This document shows, in pieces, positions 37,982-46,314 of a DNA stretch of 64,000 nt. This stretch comes from Rhizobium sp. Root1334 (lineage in GTDB: Bacteria; Pseudomonadota; Alphaproteobacteria; Rhizobiales; Rhizobiaceae), in NCBI RefSeq assembly GCF_001426665.1, contig NZ_LMEY01000003.1:83922-147921 (forward strand). The letters are read 5' to 3'. The translations under genes were made by a program, and so were the position numbers. The notes under the pieces were generated by a model. The model had not been told where the DNA came from. It worked only from the letters and a program-made list of their open reading frames with translations, and made no database searches. Each line of letters opens with the position of its first letter. The first letter of the stretch is position 1.

Positions 37982-39115
37982 ATGGGTATGTTTGGCAAGG
38001 CGGCCTTGGTCGCCGTGGGTCTCTGCGCGCTTTTTTCCAGCGCGGTGCTGGCCGGTGAAAAGGTTGTCATTAAGGACATAACCGGCCGCGATGTCGAGGT
38101 CAGCGTACCCGTCGAGAATGTCATTCTCGGTGAAGGCCGGCAGATCTATTTCGTCGCCGCTCTGGACCGGGAAGCGCCGTTCAAGCGCGTCGTCGGCTGG
38201 CGGGACGACCTGTCCAAGGCTGACCCGGAAAGCTATGATGCCTATCTGGCAAAATACCCCGAAATGGCAAAGCTGCCGACATTCGGCGGCATGAAGGATG
38301 GCACGTTCGATATCGAGCAGGCCGTTTCACTGAAGCCCGATGTCATCATCATGAACCTTGATGCGAAAACATCGACCGAAGAGGCCGGCTACATTGAGAA
38401 GCTGGGCAAGGTCGGCATCCCGCTCGTCTATATCGACTTCCGCGAAAAGCCGATGGAAAACACAGAAGCCAGCATGCGTATCATGGGCAAGCTGCTCGGC
38501 CAGGAAACCAAGGCCGAGGACTTCATCAAGTTCCGCGCCGCCAGCATCGCCAAGGTGACCGACGTGCTGGCCAAGACCGACCTGGTCCGCCCGGTCGTCT
38601 TCGTCGAGCGCGCCGGCGGCTATTCCGACGATTGCTGCATGTCGTTCGGCAACGAGAATTTCGGCAAGATGGTCGAAATCGCCGGCGGCACGAATATGGC
38701 CAAGGACATCATCCCGGGCACGTTCGGCGCGGTCAATCCGGAACAGATCATCGCCTCCAATCCCGATCAGGTCATCATCACCGGCGGCAATTGGCAGGGT
38801 TATGTTCCCGGTGGCAACTGGGTCGGCGTTGGTTATGGCGCTGATCTCAAGGAAGCCCACCGTAAACTTGAGAACTTGACAATGCGTCCGGCCTTCACCG
38901 GTGTGAAGGCCGTCAAGGACGGTAATGTTCACGCCATCTGGCACCAGTTCTACAACAATCCGTACCAGTTCGTAGCGATCCAGGAGATTGCCAAGTGGCT
39001 GCACCCGGAACTGTTCAAGGACCTCGATCCGGAAGCCACATTCAAGGAACTGCATGCACGCTTCCTGCCGCTGGACTACAAGCCCGGCTATTTCGTCTCC
39101 CTGAAGGACGAATAA
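37982..39115 (+). CDS. Siderophore/metal-chelate ABC transporter binding protein (FepB/BtuF class)
   Basis: 377 residues with a signal peptide ending at SSAVLAG. The fold is the class III periplasmic binding protein: N-terminal VVIKDITGRDVEV (the typical start of iron-chelate binders), a domain with LKPDVIIMNLDAK, and the C-terminal YNNPYQFVAIQEIAKWLHPE. The double cysteine in DDCCMSFGNENFG is unusual. It delivers its ligand to the FecCD-type permease two bases downstream. The ligand may be a ferric siderophore or another metal chelate. Confidence 0.88.
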   Translation: MGMFGKAALVAVGLCALFSSAVLAGEKVVIKDITGRDVEVSVPVENVILGEGRQIYFVAALDREAPFKRVVGWRDDLSKADPESYDAYLAKYPEMAKLPTFGGMKDGTFDIEQAVSLKPDVIIMNLDAKTSTEEAGYIEKLGKVGIPLVYIDFREKPMENTEASMRIMGKLLGQETKAEDFIKFRAASIAKVTDVLAKTDLVRPVVFVERAGGYSDDCCMSFGNENFGKMVEIAGGTNMAKDIIPGTFGAVNPEQIIASNPDQVIITGGNWQGYVPGGNWVGVGYGADLKEAHRKLENLTMRPAFTGVKAVKDGNVHAIWHQFYNNPYQFVAIQEIAKWLHPELFKDLDPEATFKELHARFLPLDYKPGYFVSLKDE

Positions 39116-39118
39116 TCG

Positions 39119-40186
39119 ATGGCCATCGCCGCCGAACCGCTGGAAACGACAACAGGGCGCGCGCAATACCGCGCCCTGGCTTTGCGCCGGATCGTGCTGA
39201 TCTGTGGCATGGTCGCAGCACTCCTCCTCAGCATGTCGATCGACATGGCGCTGGGGCCGGCCAATTACACCCTGAAAGAGGTGCTGACGTCGTTGTTTTA
39301 TGCTGACGCGGTCAGCGATCAGTTGCGTGTCGTCATTTGGGATATCCGCATGCCCATCGCGCTGATGGCGGTCACCGTCGGCGCGTCGCTGTCAGTTGCC
39401 GGCGCGCAGATGCAGACTATTCTCGCCAATCCGCTGGCCAGCCCCTTTACACTCGGGATTTCCGCCGCCGCCGGATTTGGCGCGGCACTTGGCCTTGTCG
39501 GCGGCGTGGCGCTGTTTCCGGCCGCCGTGCAGTTCATGATTCCGATCAATGCTTTCCTGATGGCGATGGCAGCGGCCTTGTTCATTCATTTCGCTTCCAC
39601 CATGCGTGGTGTCACGGTCGAAACCATCGTGCTGCTCGGCATCGCACTGGTCTTTACCTTCAATGCGCTGCTGTCGCTGCTCGAATACCTGGCCTCGGAA
39701 CAGGCACTGGCTGCGGTGGTCTTCTGGACGATGGGCAGCCTCACCAAGGCGACCTGGCCGAAGGTCTGGATCACCGGCGCGGTGCTTCTCTTCGCACTGC
39801 CGCTGTTCGCCCGCCAGGCCTGGGCGCTGACCGCGTTGCGGCTCGGGGAAGACAAGGCGGCAAGCCTCGGTATCAATGTGCGCGGGCTGCGGCTGCAAAC
39901 AATGATGACGGTCAGCCTGCTGGCTGCCATCCCGGTCTCCTTCGTCGGTACCATCGGGTTTGTCGGCCTGGTTGGCCCGCACATCGCCCGCATGCTGGTC
40001 GGCGAAGACCAGCGGTTCTTCCTGCCCGCGTCCGTGCTTTGCGGGGCGCTGCTTTTGTCGGCAACGTCGGTCGTGTCGAAGACGCTCATTCCCGGCGCCA
40101 TCCTGCCGATCGGGGTGATTACCGCGCTGGTTGGCGTACCGTTCTTCTTCATCCTGATCTTCACCAATCGGAGGCGGGCATGGTAG
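39119..40186 (+). CDS. FecCD-family ABC transporter permease
   Basis: 355 residues with about ten membrane segments. GAQMQTILANPLASPFTLGISAAAGFGA (read in two parts) and GFVGLVGPHIARMLVG are FecCD hallmarks; the second lies near the ATPase coupling helix. A homodimer would form the channel, as in BtuC. It starts three bases after the binding-protein gene and its end overlaps the ATPase gene by seven bases. Confidence 0.92.
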   Translation: MAIAAEPLETTTGRAQYRALALRRIVLICGMVAALLLSMSIDMALGPANYTLKEVLTSLFYADAVSDQLRVVIWDIRMPIALMAVTVGASLSVAGAQMQTILANPLASPFTLGISAAAGFGAALGLVGGVALFPAAVQFMIPINAFLMAMAAALFIHFASTMRGVTVETIVLLGIALVFTFNALLSLLEYLASEQALAAVVFWTMGSLTKATWPKVWITGAVLLFALPLFARQAWALTALRLGEDKAASLGINVRGLRLQTMMTVSLLAAIPVSFVGTIGFVGLVGPHIARMLVGEDQRFFLPASVLCGALLLSATSVVSKTLIPGAILPIGVITALVGVPFFFILIFTNRRRAW

Positions 40187-40935
40187 GTCTGGCACTCAAG
40201 GGCGTCGGCGCCAAATACGGCAAGCACGTCGTGCTGTCGAACGTCGATACCGATGTCCTCAACGGCGGTGTCATGACCGCCGTCATCGGCCCGAATGCAG
40301 CGGGCAAATCCACCTTGTTCAAGCGTATCGCCGGGCTTGCCTCGGGGCCGGGCACGGTGGTCCTGTCCGATACGCTGAAAGGCCCGGAGACCATCTGCTA
40401 CATGCCGCAGGACACGGGCGCCAATGCGGTTTTAACGGTTTACGAATCCGTACTTTTGGCCAGCAAGCAAGGTTCGAGCTGGAAGGTGCGCGACAGCGAG
40501 CTTCTGGAAATCGACCGTATCCTGCAGGCCCTGAGGATCGACGACCTTGCGTTTCGCGGTCTCGGCGAACTGTCCGGCGGCCAGCGGCAACTCGTTTCCA
40601 TCGCGCAGGCTCTTGTCCGCAAGCCGGAAATCCTCCTGATGGATGAACCGACCTCGGCACTCGACCTGTTTCGCCAGATCGAAGTGCTGGGATTCATGCG
40701 GTCGCTGGCGGCAAAATCCGGCATGTCGGTGCTGATCGCCCTGCACGATCTCAATCATGCGCTGCGCTATTGCGACAATACTATCGTCATCGCCAACGGT
40801 GCGATGGTGGCTAGCGGCCCGACGGGCGATGTCATCACCGGAACGATGTTGCGCGATATCTACCGGGTCGAGGCGCGGGTCGAGACGTGCTCTCACGGCA
40901 AGCCCGTCGTCATCGTCGATCACTCCATCCTCTGA
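40180..40935 (+). CDS. Siderophore/metal-chelate ABC transporter ATPase (FecE class)
   Basis: 251 residues from the ATG at 40180, which overlaps the permease end. Walker A is VIGPNAAGKSTLFK, with Ala in place of the usual Gly-Ser pair; the signature is LSGGQRQLVSIAQAL and Walker B is ILLMDEPTSALD, followed by ALHDLNHALRYCD with the switch His. It powers the transporter of the two preceding genes. The gene is last in the operon. Confidence 0.92.
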   Translation: MVGLALKGVGAKYGKHVVLSNVDTDVLNGGVMTAVIGPNAAGKSTLFKRIAGLASGPGTVVLSDTLKGPETICYMPQDTGANAVLTVYESVLLASKQGSSWKVRDSELLEIDRILQALRIDDLAFRGLGELSGGQRQLVSIAQALVRKPEILLMDEPTSALDLFRQIEVLGFMRSLAAKSGMSVLIALHDLNHALRYCDNTIVIANGAMVASGPTGDVITGTMLRDIYRVEARVETCSHGKPVVIVDHSIL

Positions 40936-41029
40936 CCGGTTCAATTTTCAACGCCTGCATCGCGGCACGATTGCGAATTCTAGAATCGGGTGTTATGAGA
41001 GACGCCTATCGAGAAAGGAGGGCTGCGCA

Positions 41030-41101
41030 ATGATTACATTTTTCCGGCACCATCGCCAGCGTGGCCCCGTCAACGCCCTGCAAATGCGTTTGCAGGGCTG
41101 A
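41030..41101 (+). CDS. 23-residue leader peptide upstream of the ABC-F gene
   Basis: ATG at 41030 with AGGAGG nine bases before, reading MITFFRHHRQ and then RGPVNALQMRLQG, ending with TGA. The peptide is basic, with aromatic and arginine residues that could slow a ribosome. The last codons form the perfect stem GCCCTGCAAA/TTTGCAGGGC. Too short for routine gene calling. Its role is inferred from position. Confidence 0.6.
   Translation: MITFFRHHRQRGPVNALQMRLQG
41075..41098 (+). other. Perfect 10-bp hairpin overlapping the leader peptide end
   Basis: GCCCTGCAAA, loop TGCG and TTTGCAGGGC form a perfect stem inside the last codons of the leader ORF. No U-tract follows directly, so it is not itself a terminator. 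A ribosome stalled on the leader would prevent it from forming. Confidence 0.75.
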
Positions 41102-41156
41102 CCAAAGTCCGTTTCTCTTAAAAACCGCCTTCTGGTCTGCCCTTCGTGGCCCTGTA

Positions 41157-41190
41157 GCGCCGAGCCTATGGTTCGAGCGCCTGCGTTTTT
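41157..41190 (+). terminator. Terminator-like hairpin in the ABC-F leader
   Basis: GCGCCGAGCC pairs with GGTTCGAGCGC, with one bulged A and a TAT loop. The stem can be extended by a few pairs to 41184, followed by G and five T. It lies 80 bases before the ABC-F start, so transcription would end there unless relieved. Confidence 0.6.
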
Positions 41191-41269
41191 CTACCCGCCG
41201 CGCGCATCGCATCGATGATGGCTTGAGAGCCCTCGATGGATGTCTGTGCGGCAAGACCAGAGACTGATC

Positions 41270-42796
41270 ATGACCCTTATCAATATCCGCAATCTCGGCA
41301 TCGTGCTGGGCAACCCGCTGTTTTCCAAACTCAACCTCGTCGTCAATGCTGGCGACCGCATCGGCCTCGTTGCCGCTAATGGCCGCGGAAAGTCGACACT
41401 GTTTCGCTGCATTTCCGGCATGCTCGAGGCCAACGAGGGAGAGATCACCAAATCGCGCGGCCTGACGGTCGGCTATGTTGAACAGAACGTCCCGTCTCGC
41501 CTGTTCGATCTGCCCTTCTATGCGGCCGTTCTGGACGCGCTATCGGCTGATCAGCAGGAAAGCGAGAGCTGGCGTGTCGATGTGGTGCTGGAGGAACTCG
41601 ATGTGCCGGAGGCCCTTCGGCAGAGGCCTTTGAACCAGTTGAGTGGCGGATGGCAGCGTATTGCCATGCTCGCCCGTGTCTGGGTGACCGAGCCTGATGT
41701 CCTAATGCTCGACGAGCCGACCAACCATCTCGACCTCGGCAAGATCGCCATGCTCGAAGCCTGGCTGAATGCGCTGCCGCGCGACGTGCCGGTGGTCATC
41801 GCCAGCCATGACCGCGCCTTCCTCGATGCGGTCACCAACCGCACGCTCTTTCTGCGGGCGGAACAATCGCAGATCTTTCCGTTGCCCTATAGCCGGGCGC
41901 GGATGGCACTGGACGAGGCTGATGCTGCCGATGCGCGCCGCTATCAACGCGACATCAAGGTCGCCGATCAGTTGCGCAAGCAGGCGGCCAAGCTCAACAA
42001 TATCGGCATCAACTCCGGCAGCGATCTGCTGGTGGTCAAGACCAAGCAGTTGAAGCAGCGGGCGGACAAGCTCGAGGATGCCGCCAAGCCCGCGCATCTG
42101 GAGCGCTCAGCCGGGGCGATCAGGCTCGCCAATCGCGGCACCCATGCCAAGGTGCTGATCACGCTGGAGGACGCGCCGGTTCAAACCCCGGATGGCACCG
42201 TGCTGTTCAGGACCGGTAAACAGTTCGTCTGCCAGGGCGACCGGATCGTTCTGCTCGGCGCCAATGGCGCCGGAAAGACCCGCCTTGTTTCGATGTTGCG
42301 CAAGGCAATCGAACAGCCTGATGTGGCGCAGGAGGGCATCAAGGCGACGCCGTCGCTAGTGCTCGGCTATGGCGATCAGGCATTGGCCGACCTGCGCGAC
42401 AGCGACACGCCGATGGGAACGGTCATCCGCCGTTTTGATATCGGCGACCAGCGGGCGCGGGCGCTTTTGGCCGGAGCCGGCATGTCCGTCGAGCTTCAGG
42501 GCCGGCCAATAAGCCAGCTGTCCGGTGGCCAGAAGGCACGGCTCGGCATGCTGATCCTGCGGCTGACCAATCCCAATTTTTACCTGCTCGACGAACCGAC
42601 CAACCATCTGGATATCGACGGTCAGGAAGCGCTGGAAGGGGAACTGATGGCGCATCAGGCGAGCTGCCTGTTCGTCTCGCACGACCGCAGCTTTGTTCGC
42701 GCGGTCGGTAACCGGTTCTGGCTGATCGACAAGAAGAAGCTGATCGAGGTCGACAGTCCGGAAGGCTTCTTCGCCGAGGCGGCCAGACAAAACTAG
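41270..42796 (+). CDS. ABC-F ATPase (translation factor/antibiotic resistance type)
   Basis: 508 residues from the ATG at 41270. Two ABC domains without membrane segments: Walker A VAANGRGKSTLFR and LGANGAGKTRLVS, signatures LSGGWQRIAMLARV and LSGGQKARLGMLIL, and Walker B MLDEPTNHLD and LLDEPTNHLDID. The linker between them (about 200-290) is basic and helical, as in ABC-F proteins that bind the ribosomal E-site. Relatives include Uup/EttA factors and antibiotic-protection proteins. The leader with small ORF and terminator favours a drug-inducible role, which is inference. Confidence 0.9.
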   Translation: MTLINIRNLGIVLGNPLFSKLNLVVNAGDRIGLVAANGRGKSTLFRCISGMLEANEGEITKSRGLTVGYVEQNVPSRLFDLPFYAAVLDALSADQQESESWRVDVVLEELDVPEALRQRPLNQLSGGWQRIAMLARVWVTEPDVLMLDEPTNHLDLGKIAMLEAWLNALPRDVPVVIASHDRAFLDAVTNRTLFLRAEQSQIFPLPYSRARMALDEADAADARRYQRDIKVADQLRKQAAKLNNIGINSGSDLLVVKTKQLKQRADKLEDAAKPAHLERSAGAIRLANRGTHAKVLITLEDAPVQTPDGTVLFRTGKQFVCQGDRIVLLGANGAGKTRLVSMLRKAIEQPDVAQEGIKATPSLVLGYGDQALADLRDSDTPMGTVIRRFDIGDQRARALLAGAGMSVELQGRPISQLSGGQKARLGMLILRLTNPNFYLLDEPTNHLDIDGQEALEGELMAHQASCLFVSHDRSFVRAVGNRFWLIDKKKLIEVDSPEGFFAEAARQN

Positions 42797-43085
42797 GAAT
42801 TCTCCCGGCGCGTCACATATCTTTCGTTCGGATGCTGTGTTGCGTGCCGGGTTAAGGTCACAATCTGTAGCCAGCCGTTGGCTTGCCGCGCTACAGACGG
42901 TGAGGATACGCCGATTTCTTTGAGATCGCAGGCCGCAACTCCTCTGTCGAACAGAAGGAGCGATTGCTGCCCTTTTCATGTTAGTAGGAGGTTGGGTCGG
43001 AATAAGGACATCCGAGTCATGACGGGCATTGTCTTCCGCTTCGAGGTGATCCAGTGGAAGGTATATCGGTTGGAGGACCTTCAAG

Positions 43086-44396
43086 ATTCGATCCGGCGCT
43101 AAAACAATTCTGCTGATTTTCCTGGGGCTATTGTGGGCGTTTCCCAGTGCCGCGGCAGCGCAGTTGTCGATAATTACCTCCTACCCGCCATCCTTCTACG
43201 AGCCGTTCCGCAAAGCCTTCGAAGCGCATCATCCCGATATCCGGCTGACGATCGTCCAACGCAATACCGGCAGCGCCAGCCGGTTCATTATCGACAAATC
43301 GGATGTCGCGGCGGACATCTTTTGGGCATCGGCGACCGACGCCTTCGAGCTACTGAAACGCAAGGGGGCATTGCGCGCAATCAAGCCAAGGCAGACCGGC
43401 GCGCCAGTGAAGGTTCTGGGCTACCCGCTCAATGATCCGGACAGTTTTTATCTCGGCTTTGCGCTCTCCGGCTACGGCCTTGTCTATAATCCCGCCTATC
43501 TCGCACAATACTCCTTGCCGGTGCCACAAAGCTGGCAGGACCTGCTGAAGCCGGTCTATGCCAGCCATATCGGCATTACCTCGCCATCGCGTTCCGGGAC
43601 GACGCACCTCATCGTGGAGGCCTTGTTGCAGGCCTATGGCTGGGAACGGGGCTGGGCGCTTCTGTCAGAAATTGGCGGCAATCTCTCGACCGTTACGGCG
43701 CGCAGCTTCGGTGTCGCCTCGGGTGTTGCGCAACGCCGTTTCGGTATCGGCGTCACTATCGACTTCCTGGCCAATGCACCGGATGTTTCGGGCGGACAGA
43801 ACGTTTTCGTGCTCACGCCTGACCCAATCTACGTGCCTGCCAGTATAGCGATCCTGTCGCGCGCGAAAAACATCGAAGCCGCCGAGCGCTTCGTCGACTT
43901 CCTGTTCTCCCCGGAAGGACAGGGCATCCTTCTTCACCCCGCCATCGGCCGAATTCCTGTCCGCGCCGAATTGAATGCAGCACTTCTGCCCGAGGAAAAC
44001 ACCGGCGGGCTTTTGACCGCGCGCGATTTCAACGCGCGCCTTTCTGCCGAACGCTACGGCATCGTCAACCTGATCTTCGACGACTATATTGTGCGCCGCC
44101 GTGCGACGCTGGCTCGTCTTTGGGCGCGTCTGCGGCTGCTGGAGGGGGAGAGCAGTGATGATGCGGCGCGGCGCGGCACGCTCGCGACTGTGCGTAAGCT
44201 GCTCGTTACGCCGCCGCTTTCGGCAGACATTGCGCAAAAACTCCCGGATGCTCTGAAGGGCGAATGGCCGCGCGGCATAAGCCGTACGACCGAACAACAG
44301 GCCTTGGCCCGCGATATTCGCGGCTTCGTGGAGCAGAACCTGGCGCAGGCCGAAAGTCTCCTTGTCTCGGTCTCGACCCCTTCCGGCCGGCGATGA
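43086..44396 (+). CDS. PgtC-like periplasmic sensor protein, apparent ATT start
   Basis: About 436 residues. The only standard start (TTG at 43131) would cut the signal peptide. The frame remains open back to 43050, and GGAGG (43072-43076) stands nine bases before an ATT at 43086; translation from there gives a full signal peptide (TILLIFLGLLWAFPSAAAA). The mature part resembles iron-type ABC binding proteins and is a paralogue of the protein at 47798 (shared SPSRSGTTHL-like and GGNL/RSFGV segments), but has a longer C-terminus. PgtC in Salmonella is such a sensor for phosphoglycerate. It is followed by a sensor kinase and response regulator. Confidence 0.8.
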   Translation: MRSGAKTILLIFLGLLWAFPSAAAAQLSIITSYPPSFYEPFRKAFEAHHPDIRLTIVQRNTGSASRFIIDKSDVAADIFWASATDAFELLKRKGALRAIKPRQTGAPVKVLGYPLNDPDSFYLGFALSGYGLVYNPAYLAQYSLPVPQSWQDLLKPVYASHIGITSPSRSGTTHLIVEALLQAYGWERGWALLSEIGGNLSTVTARSFGVASGVAQRRFGIGVTIDFLANAPDVSGGQNVFVLTPDPIYVPASIAILSRAKNIEAAERFVDFLFSPEGQGILLHPAIGRIPVRAELNAALLPEENTGGLLTARDFNARLSAERYGIVNLIFDDYIVRRRATLARLWARLRLLEGESSDDAARRGTLATVRKLLVTPPLSADIAQKLPDALKGEWPRGISRTTEQQALARDIRGFVEQNLAQAESLLVSVSTPSGRR

Positions 44397-44409
44397 TAGA
44401 AACCGCACG

Positions 44410-46314
44410 ATGAATCAACGCGATAGATCACGACAGAGATGGCCGAACCGGTGGCGCTTTGGCATCGGGGCACGTCTTGGTGCGGCTTTCGTGTTGATCG
44501 TCGGGCTCGCTGTTGGTGCGAGCCTCGTCGGCTGGTTTTCCTATCGGGAACTGTCCGGCGAGCTTTCGCGCATAGCCGAAGTGCAGATGCCCCAGCTCGC
44601 CTTCGCATCGCGGCTTTCCAAGGCCGGCGCAGATATCGGCTCGGTGACCGCAGCGCTGACAGGGGCTGAAACACGTGCGGAATATGACGAGACCCGGCGC
44701 GTCTATGCAGGGCGGCTCGCCGCCCTGCAAGCGCTTCTGGAAAGCCACGATCCGGAACCCTCCGTGCAGGCGCTGTCGCCGCTGGCCGTGGCGATCAACG
44801 ACAACCTCGCTCAGATTGACCTTGCAGCCGGCAAACGTTTTACGTTGACCGAAGCGATGCGCGCCGACGTCGACGAATTGCGCTGGGTACAGGCCGATCT
44901 GATCGAGGAGGCCGACCCGCTCGTTGACGACATCCGCTTCAACATCGAAGCCGAGACCCGCAATGGCCGAAGCACAGCCGCGCTCGCCGAGCAGCGGCGC
45001 AGTGAGGCCTTGTTGACAGCAGTCTCCCAGGCGAACCTTGCAACAGGTTTGATCGCGCGCCTCGTCAGCAGCGCCACTGCCGAAGAGGTGCAGGAGGCCA
45101 ATGCTTTCCTCGGCGACAGTGCGGACGAACTCGCGGCACGGCTGACGACATTGGAGGGCTGGCCGGACAGTCTCACCGTGCGCCAGCTCGCCAGGCGCAT
45201 TCTGCAACAGTCCGATCCGGCGACGGGCACGCCGAACCGGAAAAGATCCGAAATGCGCGAGGCCGGGCGGCTCGCGGAACTGGCGCAGGAAAATGGACGG
45301 CTGGTCGGTGAACTTGGCAAGCGCATCGAAGCGGAGGTGGTGGCGATCCAAGCCAGCGCCGGTTTGGCGGCACAACGCGCGGCGGCGGCGATCGATATCG
45401 GGCGCAAACTGCTCGCCGCAATCGCCGTGCTGGCGGTCGTCGTCGCGCTCGTCATCGGCATCTTCTATGTCCATCGCAGCCTGCTCGTGCGTATCGACCA
45501 GCTCGCCCATGCAGCAACCGCGATCAGCGAGGGCAATCCAGCCGTTGCCATCCCGGCGGGGGGTGACGACGAACTGGCCGATCTCGCGCGCGCGCTGACA
45601 CTCTTCCGGCAGACCCGCGACGAGCTGGTGCAGTCGGCCAAGCTTGCCGCGCTGGGGCAGATGGCCGCCGGCATCGGCCATGAACTGAACCAGCCGCTTG
45701 CGGCGATCCGGGCGCATATCCACAGCGGTTCCACGCTCATTGCTCGCGGCAAAAGCGAGCAGGCGCTCAACAACCTGGAAAAGATCCGCGCGCTGACGGG
45801 CCGCATGGCTGATCAAATCAGCCATATCCGGCGCTTCGCGCGCCGGCCGGATTCCAAGCTCCACCCCGTTGATCTCGCGGCCGTCGTCAATGAGGCACTC
45901 AGCTTGCTTGAACACCGGTTCGAGGAGGAGGGCGTTACACTCTCGCTGTCACTCTCACCAGACGTGCCAAAAGTCATGGCAGAGCCGGTGCGGCTTGAAC
46001 AGGTCGTGGTAAACCTCGTCGCGAATGCGCTCGATGCCGTTGCCGAGCGGCCGGAACGGGTGGTTCGCGTGATGGCGGTGCCAAGCGATGACGGCGCGCT
46101 GCTAACGATCTCTGATACAGGAGCGGGTATTTCGCCAAACGACCGCGATGCGGTGTTCGATCCGTTCTTTACCACCAAGCCGGTCGGCACGGGCCTCGGC
46201 CTTGGCCTTTCCATTTCTTACAACATCATCAAGGATTTTGGTGCGGGTATCGCTGTGCTGGACACTGGGCCGGCCGGCACGCGCTTCGCCGTGTCCCTGA
46301 AAGGAGCGGAATGA
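44410..46314 (+). CDS. Membrane sensor histidine kinase (PgtB-like)
   Basis: 634 residues from the ATG at 44410; a TTG 48 bases upstream is possible. Membrane segments lie at about 20-43 and 334-354, enclosing a periplasmic helical domain of about 290 residues. A HAMP domain follows, then a phosphoacceptor His424 in GIGHELNQPLAAI, N-box NLVANALDAV, G boxes SDTGAGIS and GTGLGLGLS. It probably receives the signal from the periplasmic binding protein encoded before it and phosphorylates the regulator encoded after it. The stop overlaps the regulator start by ATGA. Confidence 0.9.
   Translation: MNQRDRSRQRWPNRWRFGIGARLGAAFVLIVGLAVGASLVGWFSYRELSGELSRIAEVQMPQLAFASRLSKAGADIGSVTAALTGAETRAEYDETRRVYAGRLAALQALLESHDPEPSVQALSPLAVAINDNLAQIDLAAGKRFTLTEAMRADVDELRWVQADLIEEADPLVDDIRFNIEAETRNGRSTAALAEQRRSEALLTAVSQANLATGLIARLVSSATAEEVQEANAFLGDSADELAARLTTLEGWPDSLTVRQLARRILQQSDPATGTPNRKRSEMREAGRLAELAQENGRLVGELGKRIEAEVVAIQASAGLAAQRAAAAIDIGRKLLAAIAVLAVVVALVIGIFYVHRSLLVRIDQLAHAATAISEGNPAVAIPAGGDDELADLARALTLFRQTRDELVQSAKLAALGQMAAGIGHELNQPLAAIRAHIHSGSTLIARGKSEQALNNLEKIRALTGRMADQISHIRRFARRPDSKLHPVDLAAVVNEALSLLEHRFEEEGVTLSLSLSPDVPKVMAEPVRLEQVVVNLVANALDAVAERPERVVRVMAVPSDDGALLTISDTGAGISPNDRDAVFDPFFTTKPVGTGLGLGLSISYNIIKDFGAGIAVLDTGPAGTRFAVSLKGAE

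Larger units (their letters stand above)
41016..41269 (+). promoter_or_regulatory. Leader region with small ORF and terminator: putative attenuator of the ABC-F gene
   Basis: The region contains AGGAGG (41016-41021), a 23-codon leader ORF, a perfect hairpin spanning its end (41075-41098) and a terminator-like hairpin at 41157-41180 with a T-run at 41186-41190, all before the ABC-F start at 41270. This order (leader peptide, alternative hairpin, terminator, ABC-F resistance-type gene) is that of ribosome-stalling attenuators. Whether the two hairpins compete by base pairing is not established. Confidence 0.6.

Noticed and set aside
39337-40179. Long plus-strand extension of the FecE-type ATPase frame
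   Set aside because: This part overlaps the permease in another frame and has shadow composition. The ATPase starts at ATG 40180 next to the permease end.
44428-45915. Minus-strand frame of 495 codons opposite the histidine kinase
   Set aside because: The plus-strand kinase has all expected motifs; the antisense frame has none.
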